Below are positions 51,934-63,992 of a stretch of 64,000 bases of DNA, in pieces. Position 1 is the stretch's first letter; the number at the start of each line of letters is the position of its first letter. A program made the translations under genes and the position numbers. The DNA lies in contig BBMW01000022.1 in the NCBI GenBank assembly GCA_000759755.1, positions 1-64,000 of the forward strand. The letters run 5' to 3'. The DNA comes from Citrobacter werkmanii NBRC 105721. GTDB taxonomy: Bacteria; Pseudomonadota; Gammaproteobacteria; Enterobacterales; Enterobacteriaceae. Below the pieces are notes generated by a model. It made no database searches and had not been told where the DNA came from. It saw only the letters and a list, made by a program, of their open reading frames with translations.

Positions 51934-53288
51934 TACGATCCTTCAATCTGTGTCCGGGGCAGCGATTTAATTCGTTTATGGATAAGTCCCGCGCTATCGA
52001 ATAGCCAGAACAGCAATTTTGCCGCCAGCAGACAAACGCCGAAAATCACGAGGAAAAAGACCACTCGCGAGACAAACGAATCCAGTCCTTCACGTGCCAA
52101 AACGATCATATTGAAAATGGCGCCAAAACAGAAACTGTGCAAAATGGCCGCCTTGTAGCGATTGGTTTCGCGGTTACCTAATTCATATAGCCAGTCGAAC
52201 CATTTAATGATTAACCCGACGACAATCGCACCTAACGGTATAAACAGCGCCCCGCCCATCACCACCAGCGAACCAATTAACGTTGGCGAAATCGCCAGCC
52301 CCGAGTGGTTGTTCAACACCTCCCAGGTAAAGTAGTTCGCGGAGTTGAGTACGATACTCGGGCGCCCAGGCCACAGCCAGGAGGGGATAAAGACATAGAA
52401 ATCACGGACGATCGGCGCCAACCCCTGGAACTCAATATTGTGGTAGTTCTGCAGCAACAGCGCCAGATTTTCCCATGGCGAGAAGGTATCACGAGTCAGG
52501 TACAGGAACGTATAGAACGCCTCGTCACCGCTCACGTTCATCCCGTAGCGTTTCAGCGCCAGCCAGAACATACCGACGATGCCCAACACGCCTGCGGCGG
52601 CGAGCATCCACAGCGAAATCCAACCGCGAATAATGCCGATAAACAGGAAGATGGCAAACGCGATAATAATATTGGCGCGCGTTCCCCCCACAATCATATA
52701 GGTCAACAAGCCAAACGCGACGGTGCTTACCAGGAAGAACAGCCACGCTTTGCTGTCCTGGCGCAGGAAGTAGACCACCAACATTGCCGGAATGAAGAAG
52801 TAGAAGAAGCGCTTCAACGCCACTCCAGAGACTTCACTGGAAAAAATCTGGCTGTAGGATTGCAGTCTGAACAGCAGGAACCCATTGTGCATAAAGAAGA
52901 CGCCCACGCTCACCAACGCAATCGCCATCAGGATAACCCAGGTCAAATGGGCCTCCACGCGATTGATAGTAAATAGCGGCCTGCGCGGCTTATTCTCTAC
53001 GCGCTTACGTAAGCGCGTTTTATACGTCACGTAGTAAACGGCATAGAAACAGGCGGCTGACAGCAAAGCCTGCAGCAGGATCTCCGGTGGTGCTACCGCC
53101 ACATCAAAACGGAACACCAGGATGCTGGTCAGCGGGAATCCGAAGAAGAACGTCAGCAAAAACAGCAACGAGAAAAAGACGTTGAAGTTAAAACGCACGC
53201 GGCGGAATTCAAACCAGGTCAGCGTGGCGATAAACAAAGTGGAGAGCAGCCAGACCACCAGCAGACCGCTGAATTGCATCAGGCTCAT
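51933..53288 (-). CDS. wzyE: ECA polysaccharide polymerase WzyE
   Basis: Polymerises ECA trisaccharide repeats in the periplasm with chain-length control by WzzE. Start at [13 protein letters not shown] gives 451 residues. About eleven membrane segments (for example [37 protein letters not shown]). The large periplasmic loop includes [15 protein letters not shown]. The start overlaps the wecF stop by 4 bp; the longer frame to 53327 is rejected. Confidence 0.96.
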   Translation of the reverse strand: MSLMQFSGLLVVWLLSTLFIATLTWFEFRRVRFNFNVFFSLLFLLTFFFGFPLTSILVFRFDVAVAPPEILLQALLSAACFYAVYYVTYKTRLRKRVENKPRRPLFTINRVEAHLTWVILMAIALVSVGVFFMHNGFLLFRLQSYSQIFSSEVSGVALKRFFYFFIPAMLVVYFLRQDSKAWLFFLVSTVAFGLLTYMIVGGTRANIIIAFAIFLFIGIIRGWISLWMLAAAGVLGIVGMFWLALKRYGMNVSGDEAFYTFLYLTRDTFSPWENLALLLQNYHNIEFQGLAPIVRDFYVFIPSWLWPGRPSIVLNSANYFTWEVLNNHSGLAISPTLIGSLVVMGGALFIPLGAIVVGLIIKWFDWLYELGNRETNRYKAAILHSFCFGAIFNMIVLAREGLDSFVSRVVFFLVIFGVCLLAAKLLFWLFDSAGLIHKRIKSLPRTQIEGS

Positions 53289-54364
53289 TTGGTTTCTCCT
53301 GAAGCAATGCGCAGCGCGTGATGCCACGGCTGCAGATAATTCGGGCTAAAGAAGGTGATCGTATTTTTATCTACCAACGCCAGTTGGCGCTGCGCTTCGC
53401 GTACGAGACCTTCATTGAGTTGATCTGTCGTAAACAGAACTGGGATATTTTGCTCTGCCATATCCTGCCAGAAAGGATTTTCACGGTTGAGCACGCACGG
53501 GATACCGGCCTGGATTAACAAACACAGGGTGCCGATCCCTTGCTGACGGGCAAAAATAAAGTAGCCCAGATCGCACTGACGCAGTAGTGCCAGATAGGCA
53601 TCAAACTCCAGTTTTTCACTCAATATTTGCAAATTATCAGCGCTAAATAGTGCCAGACCCGCCTGACGAACCTCATCGATATAGGTCGTATTATTCGCAG
53701 GATACCCCATCGGCACTATCACATTCACCGTATCACCAAACTGCTGGTGAACAGCATGTAGCGCGGCAATATGCTCATTGCTGCGATCGCCAGAGTTGCC
53801 AACCAACACCGTCATCTTACCGCTGCGCTGACTTTCACTGCTCAGATTATTGAGCGAGGGATCCATCCGCGTTGGGAAATAGAGCAGCTCGCTACGAACG
53901 TGCGGATGCTGCCCAGCGAAATAACGTAAATCGCCGCGCGTAGCAAACACGCAGCCCACGCGATTCTGCGCCATGCGACGAATCGGGTAAAACAGGCGGA
54001 ATTTCAGCCCACTGGAAACTTCATATAAATCCGCGCCCCAGATGTGCCAGTAAAACTGCTCCGGTTTAATTCCCCCGCTCAGCAGCGCCAGCCACAGGCT
54101 GGTGTTGAACTGACCATGAAAGAAGAAGCGCTGCTGGCGATTCGCTTTCGCCTTCGCAATAACCGCCTGGGCCAGCGCCTTTTTCCCGTCGTAGAAACTC
54201 AGCGATAACGCCGGGCAGCTCTCACTGAATCCAGCATCCTGGCCTGCAACCATAAACGTGCGCGCGTGCTCGCTCGTCGCAGCCAGCGAATCGTTAAAAA
54301 ACCGCAGCACGGTTTGGTTATGGTGAGGGATATCCGATCCCAGAACGTGAATCAGTACAGTCAT
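53285..54364 (-). CDS. wecF: TDP-Fuc4NAc:lipid II transferase WecF (RffT)
   Basis: Adds 4-acetamido-4,6-dideoxy-D-galactose to ECA lipid II, completing the trisaccharide (lipid III). 359 residues as in E. coli. Family 56 glycosyltransferase: [21 protein letters not shown] at the N-terminus, [18 protein letters not shown], and [20 protein letters not shown]. Overlaps wzxE by 4 bp. Confidence 0.96.
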   Translation of the reverse strand: MTVLIHVLGSDIPHHNQTVLRFFNDSLAATSEHARTFMVAGQDAGFSESCPALSLSFYDGKKALAQAVIAKAKANRQQRFFFHGQFNTSLWLALLSGGIKPEQFYWHIWGADLYEVSSGLKFRLFYPIRRMAQNRVGCVFATRGDLRYFAGQHPHVRSELLYFPTRMDPSLNNLSSESQRSGKMTVLVGNSGDRSNEHIAALHAVHQQFGDTVNVIVPMGYPANNTTYIDEVRQAGLALFSADNLQILSEKLEFDAYLALLRQCDLGYFIFARQQGIGTLCLLIQAGIPCVLNRENPFWQDMAEQNIPVLFTTDQLNEGLVREAQRQLALVDKNTITFFSPNYLQPWHHALRIASGETK

Positions 54365-55611
54365 GCCCGCCTACGCCAGAGTAAAAACACGCCACAACAA
54401 AGAGAAAAATAGACGATGTATGTTGCCATATACGCCTGCGCAGCTCCCAGAGCACCGTGTGCCGGGATCAGCCAGTGGGCAAACGCCGTCAATAACATGA
54501 ACTGGCTAATTTCAGCCAAAATATAAAACCGCAGCGACGCTTTCGCGATCACCAGATAACCAAAAACGTAGGCGCCAACTTTCAGTACATCACCGACCAG
54601 TTGCCAGGCAAACAGGTCGCGCATGGCGGTAAATTTTGCGGAAAAGAGCAGCCAGATCGCAAAATCACGCAATAGCCAGACGGTAAAGCTCGCGGCGGCA
54701 ACCGCCGGCAGTACAAACTTCAACGACTTAATAATCTCGCGGGTAATGTCACGCTTTTCGGTCAGCCGCGACAACGTCGGCAGCAAGTAAACGCTGAATG
54801 AGGCGGTAATAAATTGCAGATAGGCATCGGAGATACTGCTGACTCCCTGCCAGATCCCCACATCATCCCAACTGTACTGCGCCGCCAGCAGGTTTCGCAT
54901 CATCACGTATGCCACAGGCAGCGTCACAGAGGTAATCAGCGCCATCAGCGTAAACTTGCTTAGCTGCCCGGCCAGACCATGGTCCCACGAGGGCTTCAGG
55001 TAATGCAGCGGAATAGTTCCACGCTTAAGCAGCATAATGATGGCAGGGATAACGACCAGCGCTGGCACCAGAGCCAGCCCCAGCAAGGCGCCTTCATAGC
55101 CCCCCAGGCGATAGCAGCCATAGTAAGCCACTACGCCCACCAGGCTACCCACAATCAGCGACAGCGCGTTGCCTGCCGCATCGCGGAAGCCTTTCATCAG
55201 CGCCAGCAGCAGGTTAGCCCAGGCGATGCCCATCTGCACCAGCGCAACCAGTCGAACCAGCCCCTGATAATGCGTATGGCCAAACAACCCCTGACTGATC
55301 GGCGCGGCCGCCAGCAGAAAAACCGCCGCCATCAGCGTAGAAAATCCCATTACCATTGCGGAAGATGTACCGACCACCTTACGGAGCCGGGCCGGATCGT
55401 CATGGTGCTGCGCAACGTATTTCGTGACGCCGTTGAAAATGCCGGCCCCCGCCAATACGCCCAGCACAGTGACCATTTGGCGAAAATTACCCGCCTGACC
55501 CACACCTGCCGGGCCAAAGGAGACGGCCAATAACTTCACCACCAGCAAACCCGCACCAATTTTTACCAGCGTACTGGCCGCCGTCCATAAGGACGCTTTA
55601 GCAAGCGACAT
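54361..55611 (-). CDS. wzxE: ECA lipid III flippase WzxE
   Basis: Moves undecaprenyl-PP-linked ECA trisaccharide across the inner membrane. 416 residues with twelve membrane segments, polysaccharide-transporter (MOP) family. N-terminus [40 protein letters not shown] follows the second helix. One base separates it from wecE. Confidence 0.96.
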   Translation of the reverse strand: MSLAKASLWTAASTLVKIGAGLLVVKLLAVSFGPAGVGQAGNFRQMVTVLGVLAGAGIFNGVTKYVAQHHDDPARLRKVVGTSSAMVMGFSTLMAAVFLLAAAPISQGLFGHTHYQGLVRLVALVQMGIAWANLLLALMKGFRDAAGNALSLIVGSLVGVVAYYGCYRLGGYEGALLGLALVPALVVIPAIIMLLKRGTIPLHYLKPSWDHGLAGQLSKFTLMALITSVTLPVAYVMMRNLLAAQYSWDDVGIWQGVSSISDAYLQFITASFSVYLLPTLSRLTEKRDITREIIKSLKFVLPAVAAASFTVWLLRDFAIWLLFSAKFTAMRDLFAWQLVGDVLKVGAYVFGYLVIAKASLRFYILAEISQFMLLTAFAHWLIPAHGALGAAQAYMATYIVYFSLCCGVFLLWRRRA

Positions 55612-55612
55612 A

Positions 55613-56743
55613 TCAGGCGAAGTAATTGAGTAATGTCGAAATTACCGTTCGCTGGTTAACCGGCGACAGGTTATAGAACAGCGGTAAACGTAGCAGACGC
55701 TCGCTCTCTTTGGTGGTGTAACGATCCACACCGGCATACACGCCAAATTTATCGCCAGCCGGGCAATCATGCAGCGGAATATAGTGGAACACTGCCATAA
55801 TTTCGGCTTCTTTGAGGAAGTTAATTAATGCAGTGCGATCGTCGATATCGCGCAGCTTGATATAAAACATATGCGCGTTCTGCACACAACCCTCCGGTAT
55901 AGAGGGCAGGTCAATACGTCCGGCACGCGCCAGCGGTTCGAGGGCATCATAGTAATGATGCCACAGCGCCAGACGTTGCTGGTTAATACGGTCGGCCGCT
56001 TCCAGTTGCGCCCACAGATAGGCAGCCTGCAGATCGGACATCAGATAGCTGGAGCCGATATCGCGCCAGGTATACTTATCAACCTGACCACGGAAAAATT
56101 GACTACGGTTCGTCCCTTTTTCCCGAATAATCTCGGCACGTTCGACTAATTTTTTATCATTGATCAGCGTCGCGCCACCTTCACCGCCTGCGGTGTAGTT
56201 TTTAGTCTCATGGAAGCTAAAGCAGCCGATGTGACCAATCGTCCCCAGCGCCCGACCTTTATAAGTCGACATCACGCCCTGAGCCGCATCTTCGACCACA
56301 TACAGGTTATATTTAGCGGCCAGCGCCATAATGGTATCCATTTCACAGGCCACGCCCGCGTAATGTACTGGCACAATAGCGCGGGTTTTGTCGGTAATAG
56401 CCGCTTCAATCAGCGTTTCGTCAATGTTCATGGTATCCGGACGGATATCAACAAAGACGATTTTCGCCCCGCGCAAAACGAATGCGTTAGCCGTGGAAAC
56501 AAATGTGTAGCTCGGCATGATGACTTCATCGCCAGGCTGAATGTCCAACAGCAATGCCGCCATCTCAAGCGATGCGGTACAAGATGGCGTCAACAGAACT
56601 TTCTCGCTGCCAAAATGCTGCTCCAGCCACTGCTGACAGCGGCGGGTAAAGCCGCCGTCGCCACACAGTTTGCCGCTGTTCATCGCAGACTGCATGTAAT
56701 CGAGTTCAGTTCCCACCACCGGCGGTGCATTAAATGGAATCAT
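55613..56743 (-). CDS. wecE: dTDP-4-amino-4,6-dideoxygalactose transaminase WecE (RffA)
   Basis: PLP aminotransferase that makes dTDP-Fuc4N from dTDP-4-keto-6-deoxyglucose. Start at MIPFNAPPVVGTEL gives 376 residues as in E. coli. DegT/DnrJ/EryC1 family: TPSCTASLEMAALLLDI, PSYTFVSTANAFVLRGA, VVEDAAQGVMSTYKG, and the PLP Lys in FSFHETKNYTAGGEGG. The Lys is present. Lies 4 bp after wecD. Confidence 0.97.
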   Translation of the reverse strand: MIPFNAPPVVGTELDYMQSAMNSGKLCGDGGFTRRCQQWLEQHFGSEKVLLTPSCTASLEMAALLLDIQPGDEVIMPSYTFVSTANAFVLRGAKIVFVDIRPDTMNIDETLIEAAITDKTRAIVPVHYAGVACEMDTIMALAAKYNLYVVEDAAQGVMSTYKGRALGTIGHIGCFSFHETKNYTAGGEGGATLINDKKLVERAEIIREKGTNRSQFFRGQVDKYTWRDIGSSYLMSDLQAAYLWAQLEAADRINQQRLALWHHYYDALEPLARAGRIDLPSIPEGCVQNAHMFYIKLRDIDDRTALINFLKEAEIMAVFHYIPLHDCPAGDKFGVYAGVDRYTTKESERLLRLPLFYNLSPVNQRTVISTLLNYFA

Positions 56744-56747
56744 CGTG

Positions 56748-57425
56748 TCACCTGTATAACCAATACGCGGTGCTTTCCACATTCGCACCACTGTGTATGT
56801 AACGTTTAAGCGCGGCGGTGTTACCCATTTGGGTTGCCACGCGCAATGTTGTTTTACCGCGGGCCTGCGCCCAGCAAAGCGCAGCCAGCATTAGTTCTTC
56901 GCCCGCGCCACGCCCAGCCAGTAGGCCAATTCGCGCCTCGGTCGCATTCAGTTCGCGCAGCGAGACATAACCACGAATTTCACCTGTCGGCGTGCGTAAA
57001 ACGAGGCATTGATGATCGAACGTCCCCAGCACCGCATTTTCAATCCACTGTGCATAAAAACGCGAACTGGCATCTGCGGCATACCACGGGGCGCGAAAAC
57101 GGCTTTGCGCGAACGCTTGTTTCGCCAGGCGGCGTAACGCCGGAATATCCGTAATTTGAGCAATCTGCGCGTCAGTGTTGCCACTGGTACACGCCACTGG
57201 CAGCACAAAATCCACTTCGCCTTCGACCAGTGAGAAACCTAACTGCTGCAAAGCATCTAATTCATGGGTATTTGCGGCAGGAATTTTTGCCTGTACCCGC
57301 GACCAGGGACGTAACGCATCCTCCGTCAGAACCGGCGCGTGTTGGTCAAAACGTATAATGGCGCTATTCACGCCAAAAAACGTATTTTCCCAGCTAAGCG
57401 GCTCAATACTGGCGCGGACGAGCAC
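56748..57425 (-). CDS. wecD: dTDP-fucosamine acetyltransferase WecD (RffC)
   Basis: Acetylates dTDP-Fuc4N to dTDP-Fuc4NAc. GNAT-fold domain in the C-terminal half: [40 protein letters not shown] for acetyl-CoA binding. I chose a GTG start ([14 protein letters not shown]) with GGAG upstream, by alignment to the E. coli N-terminus; this gives 225 residues and overlaps the rffH 3' end by 23 bp. A longer ATG frame to 57482 would overlap further. Confidence 0.93.
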   Translation of the reverse strand: MLVRASIEPLSWENTFFGVNSAIIRFDQHAPVLTEDALRPWSRVQAKIPAANTHELDALQQLGFSLVEGEVDFVLPVACTSGNTDAQIAQITDIPALRRLAKQAFAQSRFRAPWYAADASSRFYAQWIENAVLGTFDHQCLVLRTPTGEIRGYVSLRELNATEARIGLLAGRGAGEELMLAALCWAQARGKTTLRVATQMGNTAALKRYIHSGANVESTAYWLYR

Positions 57426-58284
57426 GAAGCAGCTCCAGCAAATATTGGCCGTACCCCGTTTTAGCCAGCGAACTGGCGGCACGTTTCACGCCTTCATCAT
57501 CCAGCCAACCGTTACGCCAGGCGATCTCTTCCAGACAGGCTATTTTAAAGCCCTGACGTTTTTCTACCGTCTGCACAAACGTGCTCGCTTCGATCAAACT
57601 GTCATGCGTCCCGGTATCCAGCCAGGCAAAGCCACGTCCAAGCAATTCTACCGTCAGATGCCCGTCATCAAGATACATCTGATTGATTGACGTAATCTCC
57701 AGTTCTCCACGCTCAGAAGGTTTCACGCGTTTTGCGTATTCCACCACTTTACTGTCATAGAAATAAAGGCCGGTTACCGCCCAGTTAGATTTCGGTGCTT
57801 TCGGCTTCTCTTCCAGAGAGATAGCGCGAAAACTGTCGTCAAACTCCACAACACCAAAACGTTCAGGATCCATCACCTGGTAACCAAACACCGTCGCACC
57901 TTCTGTGCGGGCGGCTACATGACGTAGTTTTGGACTGAAGCCCTGACCAAAGAAGATATTATCCCCTAATACCAGACATGACGGTTCACCGTTAAGGAAC
58001 GTTTCACCAATGATAAAAGCCTGCGCTAATCCATCCGGGCTGGGTTGCTCAGCATAGTGCAGTTCAATGCCGAACTCAGAGCCATCGCCTAACAAACGCT
58101 GGAAATAACCTTTATCTTCCGGCGTGGTAATAATCAGAATTTCGCGAATTCCCGCCAGCATTAGCACTGAAAGCGGGTAGTAAATCATCGGCTTATCGTA
58201 AATGGGCAATAGCTGCTTCGATACGCCACGCGTAATGGGATACAGGCGAGTACCTGAGCCACCCGCCAGAATGATACCTTTCAT
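57403..58284 (-). CDS. rffH: Glucose-1-phosphate thymidylyltransferase RffH
   Basis: Makes dTDP-glucose for the ECA Fuc4NAc branch; paralogue of RmlA. 293 residues as in E. coli. The nucleotide-binding signature is [19 protein letters not shown], followed by [32 protein letters not shown], and [15 protein letters not shown]. Its 3' end overlaps the start of wecD by 23 bp. Confidence 0.97.
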   Translation of the reverse strand: MKGIILAGGSGTRLYPITRGVSKQLLPIYDKPMIYYPLSVLMLAGIREILIITTPEDKGYFQRLLGDGSEFGIELHYAEQPSPDGLAQAFIIGETFLNGEPSCLVLGDNIFFGQGFSPKLRHVAARTEGATVFGYQVMDPERFGVVEFDDSFRAISLEEKPKAPKSNWAVTGLYFYDSKVVEYAKRVKPSERGELEITSINQMYLDDGHLTVELLGRGFAWLDTGTHDSLIEASTFVQTVEKRQGFKIACLEEIAWRNGWLDDEGVKRAASSLAKTGYGQYLLELLRARPRQY

Positions 58285-58317
58285 GCGTTGTCTCCTCCGG
58301 GAGCCAAAACCAGGCTG

Positions 58318-59385
58318 TTAGCCCTTCAGACCTAAACGTTCGCCCTGATAGCTGCCATCCTGCACGGGTTTCCACCATGCCTGATTATCCAGATACCACT
58401 GCACGGTTTTGCGCATTCCGCTTTCAAACGTTTCCTGCGGTATCCAGCCTAATTCACGTGCAATTTTCGACGCGTCAATGGCATACCGCACATCATGACC
58501 CGGGCGATCGTCAACAAAAGTGATCAAGTCTCGGTACTGTGCAATACCCTGCGGTTTTTGCGGTGCCAGCTCTTCCAAAAGGCTACAAACCGTTTCGACA
58601 ACGTCCAGGTTTTTACGCTCATTGTGGCCACCAATATTATAGGTTTCCCCAATCGCGCCCGTTGTCGCCACGCAATAGAGCGCCCTGGCATGATCTTCTA
58701 CGTACAACCAGTCGCGGATCTGTTGCCCATTGCCGTATACCGGCAGCGGTTTCCCAGCCAATGCATTGAGGATCATCAGCGGGATGAGTTTTTCCGGGAA
58801 ATGATAGGGGCCATAGTTGTTAGAGCAGTTAGTAATGAGCGTTGGCAGGCCATAGGTTCGCAACCACGCGCGTACCAGATGATCGCTGCTGGCTTTCGAC
58901 GCGGAATAAGGACTACTCGGCGCATACGGTGTGCTTTCAGTAAAGAAATCATCCGTCGAATGGAGATCGCCATACACCTCATCAGTTGAGATATGGTGGA
59001 AGCGAAACGCCGATTTTTTCTCGCTGGCCAATGCACTCCAGTAAGCGCGCGCCGCTTCCAACAGCGTGTAGGTTCCCACAATGTTGGTTTCGATAAAGGC
59101 AGCCGGACCATCAATGGAGCGATCGACATGGCTTTCTGCCGCCAGATGCATCACGCAGTCTGGCTGGTATTGTTGAAACACCTTGTCGAGCGATGCCCGA
59201 TCGCAGATATCAACTTTCTCAAAGGCAAAACGGTCATTCTGTGCAACCGGCGCCAGCGACATCAGATTCCCGGCATAGGTCAGCTTATCGACCACAACCA
59301 CCGCATCCTGGGTCTCATGAATAATATGCCGTACAACCGCCGAGCCGATAAACCCCGCGCCACCGGTAACCAGAATTCGTTTCAT
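58318..59385 (-). CDS. rffG: dTDP-glucose 4,6-dehydratase RffG
   Basis: Converts dTDP-glucose to dTDP-4-keto-6-deoxyglucose. 355 residues, extended short-chain dehydrogenase; paralogue of RmlB. The NAD motif is [38 protein letters not shown] and the catalytic [15 protein letters not shown] (Tyr, Lys) are intact, as is [11 protein letters not shown]. Overlaps the wecC stop by one base. Confidence 0.97.
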   Translation of the reverse strand: MKRILVTGGAGFIGSAVVRHIIHETQDAVVVVDKLTYAGNLMSLAPVAQNDRFAFEKVDICDRASLDKVFQQYQPDCVMHLAAESHVDRSIDGPAAFIETNIVGTYTLLEAARAYWSALASEKKSAFRFHHISTDEVYGDLHSTDDFFTESTPYAPSSPYSASKASSDHLVRAWLRTYGLPTLITNCSNNYGPYHFPEKLIPLMILNALAGKPLPVYGNGQQIRDWLYVEDHARALYCVATTGAIGETYNIGGHNERKNLDVVETVCSLLEELAPQKPQGIAQYRDLITFVDDRPGHDVRYAIDASKIARELGWIPQETFESGMRKTVQWYLDNQAWWKPVQDGSYQGERLGLKG

Positions 59386-60647
59386 TAGCGCCAGACCCCT
59401 TTGGTATCAACGATGTATTGCTGAAGAACCGCATCGCCTTTAATGGCTTTAAATTCATTATGGTCGACCAGCATGACCAGCACATCGGCGCTTTCCAGCG
59501 CATCGTCCAGCGTCGCCAGTTGGCAAATGCCGTCCAGTTTTTTCGGCAATTGATGGATATTCGGTTCCACCACCAATGTTTCGCCTTTGTGCCAATGCGC
59601 GATGCTTTGCGCAATTCCCATCGCCGGACTTTCACGCAAATCATCAATATTCGGTTTAAAAGCCAAACCAAAGCAGGCGATTTTCACTTCGCTGGCCCGT
59701 TTGTTGGTATCTGCCAGACAGTCGGCTACAGCTGCTTTTACCCGATCGACGACCCAATGAGGCTTACCATCATTAACCTCGCGTGCGGTACGGATCAGTT
59801 TCGCCTGCTGCGGGTTCTGCGCCACAATAAACCACGGATCGACCGCGATACAGTGCCCACCAACGCCCGGTCCTGGTTGCAGAATATTTACACGCGGATG
59901 ACGGTTTGCCAGGCGAATCAGTTCCCAGACATTAATCCCCTGATCGGCGCAAATTAACGATAATTCATTAGCGAAGGCGATATTGACGTCGCGGAAGCTA
60001 TTCTCAGTCAGCTTGCACATTTCCGCGGTGCGGGCGTTGGTTACGACACATTCGCCCTCAAGGAAGATGTTATACAGCTCACTGGCGCGCGCGGAACAGA
60101 CGGAAGTCATCCCGCCGATCACGCGGTCGTTTTTAATCAGTTCAACCATGACCTGGCCTGGCAACACGCGCTCCGGGCAATAAGCAATATTCACATCGGC
60201 CTGTTCACCGACCTGCTGCGGGAACGTCAGGTCAGGCCGCATTTCTGCAAGCCATGCGGCCATCTGTTCAGTTGCCCCGACAGGTGACGTCGATTCAAGT
60301 ATCACTAATGCGCCTTTTTTCAGCACCGGCGCGACAGACTTAGCCGCAGCTTCAACGTAGACCATATCGGGTTCATGCTCTCCCTTGAATGGGGTAGGCA
60401 CAGCAATCAGATATGCATCAGCTTCTACGGGAGTGATGGTTGCACGAAGAAATCCGTTTTCGACCGCCGTTTTCACCACGGCGCCCAGATCGGGCTCAAC
60501 AATGTGAATTTCGCCGCGATTAATGGTATCCACCGCATGTTGATTTACATCTACGCCAATTACATGTTTTTGACGGGAAGCAAAGGCAGCCGCCGTTGGC
60601 AGTCCGATATAACCCAGCCCAATGACAGAAATGGTCGTAAAACTCAT
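59385..60647 (-). CDS. wecC: UDP-ManNAc dehydrogenase WecC
   Basis: Oxidises UDP-N-acetylmannosamine to the uronic acid for ECA. 420 residues as in E. coli. The N-terminal NAD domain has [19 protein letters not shown]. Middle domain with [20 protein letters not shown]. The catalytic Cys is in [16 protein letters not shown]. The UDP-binding C-terminal domain contains [19 protein letters not shown]. Overlaps wecB by 4 bp. Confidence 0.97.
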   Translation of the reverse strand: MSFTTISVIGLGYIGLPTAAAFASRQKHVIGVDVNQHAVDTINRGEIHIVEPDLGAVVKTAVENGFLRATITPVEADAYLIAVPTPFKGEHEPDMVYVEAAAKSVAPVLKKGALVILESTSPVGATEQMAAWLAEMRPDLTFPQQVGEQADVNIAYCPERVLPGQVMVELIKNDRVIGGMTSVCSARASELYNIFLEGECVVTNARTAEMCKLTENSFRDVNIAFANELSLICADQGINVWELIRLANRHPRVNILQPGPGVGGHCIAVDPWFIVAQNPQQAKLIRTAREVNDGKPHWVVDRVKAAVADCLADTNKRASEVKIACFGLAFKPNIDDLRESPAMGIAQSIAHWHKGETLVVEPNIHQLPKKLDGICQLATLDDALESADVLVMLVDHNEFKAIKGDAVLQQYIVDTKGVWR

Positions 60648-61774
60648 AGCGATACCCGATTATTTTTTAACGCGTGTAAAATACGGCCACACGCCTGCCC
60701 GTCACCATATGGGTTATGGGCACGGCTCATGGTCTGATATTCATTGTCGTCATGCAGCAAACGCGTGACTTCTTCTACGATACGCTGTGGGTCAGTTCCC
60801 ACCAGACGTACAGTGCCTGCGGTAATGGCTTCAGGCCGTTCCGTTGTTTCGCGCATCACCAGCACAGGTTTCCCCAGAGACGGAGCTTCTTCCTGAATTC
60901 CGCCGGAATCGGTCAGGATCAGCCAGGCGTGATTCATCAGCCAGACAAATGGCATGTAGTCCTGCGGTTCAATCAGAATCACGTTTTCAACGTGACCCAG
61001 GATGCGGTTGACCGGCTCGCTGACGTTAGGATTCAGGTGTACCGGGTAGACAATCTGCACATTCTGATTAGCCGCGGCAATTTCCGCCAGCGCGTGGCAA
61101 ATTTGCTCAAAGCCGCGACCGAAGCTTTCCCGACGATGACCGGTCACCAGGATCATCTTTTTGTCAGCGCTCAGGAAAGGGTAATTTTCTGCCAGTTCCG
61201 CCCGCAATGCATCACTCGCCAGTACGCGGTCGCGTACCCAGATCAACGCATCAATAACCGTATTGCCAGTGACGAAAATACGATTATCAGGAATAGCTTC
61301 CCGTAACAAATTTTGGCGCGAGTTTTCTGTTGGCGCAAAATGATACATAGCCAGACGCCCGGTCAGCGTACGGTTCGCCTCTTCCGGCCAGGGAGAGTAA
61401 AGATCGCCGGTACGTAAACCCGCCTCAACATGCCCCACCGGGATGCGCTGATAAAACGCAGCCAAACTGGTGGCAATCGTAGTCGTGGTATCACCGTGAA
61501 CCAGCACCACATCAGGTTTGAAATCAGCCAGAATTGGCTTTAATCCTTCAAGGATTCGGCAGGTAATTTCTGTTAGCCCCTGACCTGGCTGCATAATATT
61601 GAGATCGTAATCAGGTACTATGGAAAAGAGGTTCAACACCTGATCGAGCATCTCCCGATGCTGCGCCGTGACGCAAACTTTCGCCTCAAAATCAGGATCT
61701 TTTGCCAACGCATGAACCAGAGGAGCCATTTTTATAGCCTCCGGTCGCGTGCCAAATACAGTCAGTACTTTCAC
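60644..61774 (-). CDS. wecB: UDP-GlcNAc 2-epimerase WecB (RffE)
   Basis: Interconverts UDP-GlcNAc and UDP-ManNAc. Start is GTG ([16 protein letters not shown]), 376 residues as in E. coli; a longer frame to 61816 would run through the upstream hairpin and is rejected. GT-B fold: [56 protein letters not shown], and [20 protein letters not shown]. 55 bp separate it from wzzE, with a GC-rich hairpin in the gap. Confidence 0.97.
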   Translation of the reverse strand: MKVLTVFGTRPEAIKMAPLVHALAKDPDFEAKVCVTAQHREMLDQVLNLFSIVPDYDLNIMQPGQGLTEITCRILEGLKPILADFKPDVVLVHGDTTTTIATSLAAFYQRIPVGHVEAGLRTGDLYSPWPEEANRTLTGRLAMYHFAPTENSRQNLLREAIPDNRIFVTGNTVIDALIWVRDRVLASDALRAELAENYPFLSADKKMILVTGHRRESFGRGFEQICHALAEIAAANQNVQIVYPVHLNPNVSEPVNRILGHVENVILIEPQDYMPFVWLMNHAWLILTDSGGIQEEAPSLGKPVLVMRETTERPEAITAGTVRLVGTDPQRIVEEVTRLLHDDNEYQTMSRAHNPYGDGQACGRILHALKNNRVSL

Positions 61775-61793
61775 ATCGATTCTCTTCGGATTG

Positions 61794-61819
61794 GCAGTGA
61801 GGGCCCAGCCCCTCACTGC
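61794..61819. other. Intra-operon hairpin between wzzE and wecB
   Basis: GCAGTGAGGG, 6-base loop, CCCTCACTGC: a perfect 10-bp stem 10 bp after the wzzE stop and 20 bp before the wecB GTG. No T-run follows, so a processing or stability element is more likely than a terminator. Confidence 0.6.
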
Positions 61820-61829
61820 AACGGTATTG

Positions 61830-62876
61830 CTAAATCGTGCGGCGACGGGTTAATGCGACACCAGCACCAATCAGAGCCCCAACGATGCCCCACATAATCA
61901 TCAGGAAGGCACGGCGAGGGCTGTCACGTTTTACTGGCTCTTCCGGCGTACGCAAATAACGATATGTCTGAAAGCGAGGATCCAGAGTTGGCCCAACGTT
62001 CAGTGTGTTAAGCATGGCTCGGTTTTGGAAGTAGTCCAGATCAAAATCCGGACCAACGGACTGTAGGTTTTCGAGTCGCGCCTGCAGCATAGGGCGTCCA
62101 AGCAAGAACAGTTCAGAATCCGGCAACTCATCAGCAGGAACATCGGTGGAAGTACGAGAAATGTTATGCTGTTCGGCAATTTTGAGTGCCTGCTCAATAT
62201 TGTGAACACGGCGGGAGAATATCGATTTCGCCACTTCTTCCTGGCGCTTAACCTGCGCCTTCATCTGCACGGTGCGTGCAGCCCAGGCCCCTTTTAACTC
62301 TTCGTTCAGATGACGCGCCGCACGCTGGCTGGCAAAGGCGACGTACTGACGCAGCAGATTGTTGGCATCAGGAGCCGTCTCCGCAATCAGTTTCACACTG
62401 TCATTGGTATTACGCATCGCATCGCCAGGCATAAACTGAATGTTATTGATCAGTTCGTCCAGCATCGCCGCATCGGCTTTACTGTTACCCACCATACGCT
62501 GCTTATAGTAATCAGTCTGCTGCCAGAATTCACGGCGCGTATCCCAGGAGGCAAGCTGCATGATGAATTCTTTGTAGGCTTCGTCCATCACCGACGGCTG
62601 GTCCGCAGATGCGAGACTGGCCTTAATATCCAGGTTACGCAAAAACTGCTGTTGAGAATAGTAACCCCCCAACATATTGACCGTTGGCCTATCTGAAATC
62701 GCCGTAGCACTCCACTCCTGACGAGCAAAAAAAGTATAGGCAAGAGCGGCTAGCGCAAAGGCGAGCGCTATACCGACGATCCACGCCTTCCCTGCCCACA
62801 AGGTACGAAACAACCCACGGATATCCAGTTCATTTTCAGCGCTCACGGCGTGTTCTCCCGGTAATGGTTGTGTCAT
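61830..62876 (-). CDS. wzzE: ECA chain-length regulator WzzE
   Basis: Polysaccharide co-polymerase that sets ECA modal length. 348 residues. Two membrane helices at about residues 30-50 ([20 protein letters not shown]) and near the C-terminus ([20 protein letters not shown]), with the long periplasmic helical domain between. The proline-containing segment [18 protein letters not shown] precedes the second helix, as in Wzz proteins. 12 bp after wecA. Confidence 0.96.
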   Translation of the reverse strand: MTQPLPGEHAVSAENELDIRGLFRTLWAGKAWIVGIALAFALAALAYTFFARQEWSATAISDRPTVNMLGGYYSQQQFLRNLDIKASLASADQPSVMDEAYKEFIMQLASWDTRREFWQQTDYYKQRMVGNSKADAAMLDELINNIQFMPGDAMRNTNDSVKLIAETAPDANNLLRQYVAFASQRAARHLNEELKGAWAARTVQMKAQVKRQEEVAKSIFSRRVHNIEQALKIAEQHNISRTSTDVPADELPDSELFLLGRPMLQARLENLQSVGPDFDLDYFQNRAMLNTLNVGPTLDPRFQTYRYLRTPEEPVKRDSPRRAFLMIMWGIVGALIGAGVALTRRRTI

Positions 62877-62888
62877 CGTACCCTCAAT

Positions 62889-63992
62889 TTATTTGGTTAA
62901 GTTTGGTTTACTTTCACGGTTTCTACGCAGCTTGCGCTTCAAGCGTTTGATAAATCTCGCTACCTTCCAGGCACGTTTAATACAAAAGTCGTATAAAACA
63001 AATGCCAGTAAAAAGAGCACCAGCATCACCCATTCCGGAACAACCCGGGAATATTCGGCCAGTACGCCGATAGCAGCCAGAATCGCTGCAGCCAACGTAA
63101 TCAGGACAAAAGCCTGTCGGGAGGTAAACCCAGCGCGCATGATTAAGTGATGAATATGTTGGCGATCCGGGGAGAAAGGACTCATACCTTTACGTAAGCG
63201 ACGATACATAATCGCCACCATATCCATTAGCGGAATGGCGATAATCCACAGTGCGGTGACAGGGCTAATAGGATGCGTTTTCCCTTGTGTGGTCTCCAGC
63301 AGGATCCAAATTACCGTGAAGCCAATCAGTGTACTGCCTGCATCGCCCATAAAGACTTTATAGCGACGTCCGAGTATCCCCAGGTTCAGCATGATATAAG
63401 GCAAAATGGCGGCGATCATGGCAAAACACCAGATAGCCAGGCTCGTCTGGCCATCAAACCACAGGATAAGTCCCATCGCGGCAAATGAAACACTGGATAA
63501 CCCGCCTAACAGGCCATCAATGCCATCCACCATATTAAAGGCGTTAATCGCCGCCCAGACGGCAAAAAGGGTAAGGAAATAACCAAAAGGACCGAGCACC
63601 ATCTCCCAGGGACCAAAAATATACCCCAAGCTTAAAAGATAGAGCTTACCAACCGCCATCATAATGATGCCGATAATGGCCTGGACGGTCGCGCGAATTT
63701 TTACACTGATATCAAAACGGTCATCCAGGGCACCGATAAATACCAGTACCCCGGCACAGGCCAGGTAGAGAGTAGCATGCGGGATGTAATAATCGGCGAT
63801 GAGGAATGTAAAGCAAATGCCTGCGTAAACCGAGATCCCTCCAACCAGCGGAATCAGTCCCTGATGACGTTTGCGGAAGTTGGGTTTATCCACCAATCCT
63901 ATCTTTTTCGCAACCTTGCGGGCAAAGAAAAGAAACAGCGTTGTGAATAAAAAAATACTGATGAGATCAGTACTTGCTGTCAGTAAATTCAC
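62889..63992 (-). CDS. wecA: UDP-GlcNAc:undecaprenyl-phosphate GlcNAc-1-P transferase WecA (Rfe)
   Basis: Makes ECA lipid I and starts many O-antigens. 367 residues as in E. coli, eleven membrane segments. Motifs: GALDDRFDISVKIRA (Asp pair for Mg2+), INAFNMVDGIDGLLGG, RRYKVFMGDAGSTLIG, and the sugar-binding loop SPDRQHIHHLIMRAG. First gene of the ECA operon; its promoter is beyond the window edge, since only 8 bp follow its start. Confidence 0.97.
   Translation of the reverse strand: MNLLTASTDLISIFLFTTLFLFFARKVAKKIGLVDKPNFRKRHQGLIPLVGGISVYAGICFTFLIADYYIPHATLYLACAGVLVFIGALDDRFDISVKIRATVQAIIGIIMMAVGKLYLLSLGYIFGPWEMVLGPFGYFLTLFAVWAAINAFNMVDGIDGLLGGLSSVSFAAMGLILWFDGQTSLAIWCFAMIAAILPYIMLNLGILGRRYKVFMGDAGSTLIGFTVIWILLETTQGKTHPISPVTALWIIAIPLMDMVAIMYRRLRKGMSPFSPDRQHIHHLIMRAGFTSRQAFVLITLAAAILAAIGVLAEYSRVVPEWVMLVLFLLAFVLYDFCIKRAWKVARFIKRLKRKLRRNRESKPNLTK

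Noticed and set aside
52305-52976. 223-codon plus-strand frame opposite wzyE
   Set aside because: Low-complexity His/Gln-rich translation antisense to a membrane protein; typical shadow frame.
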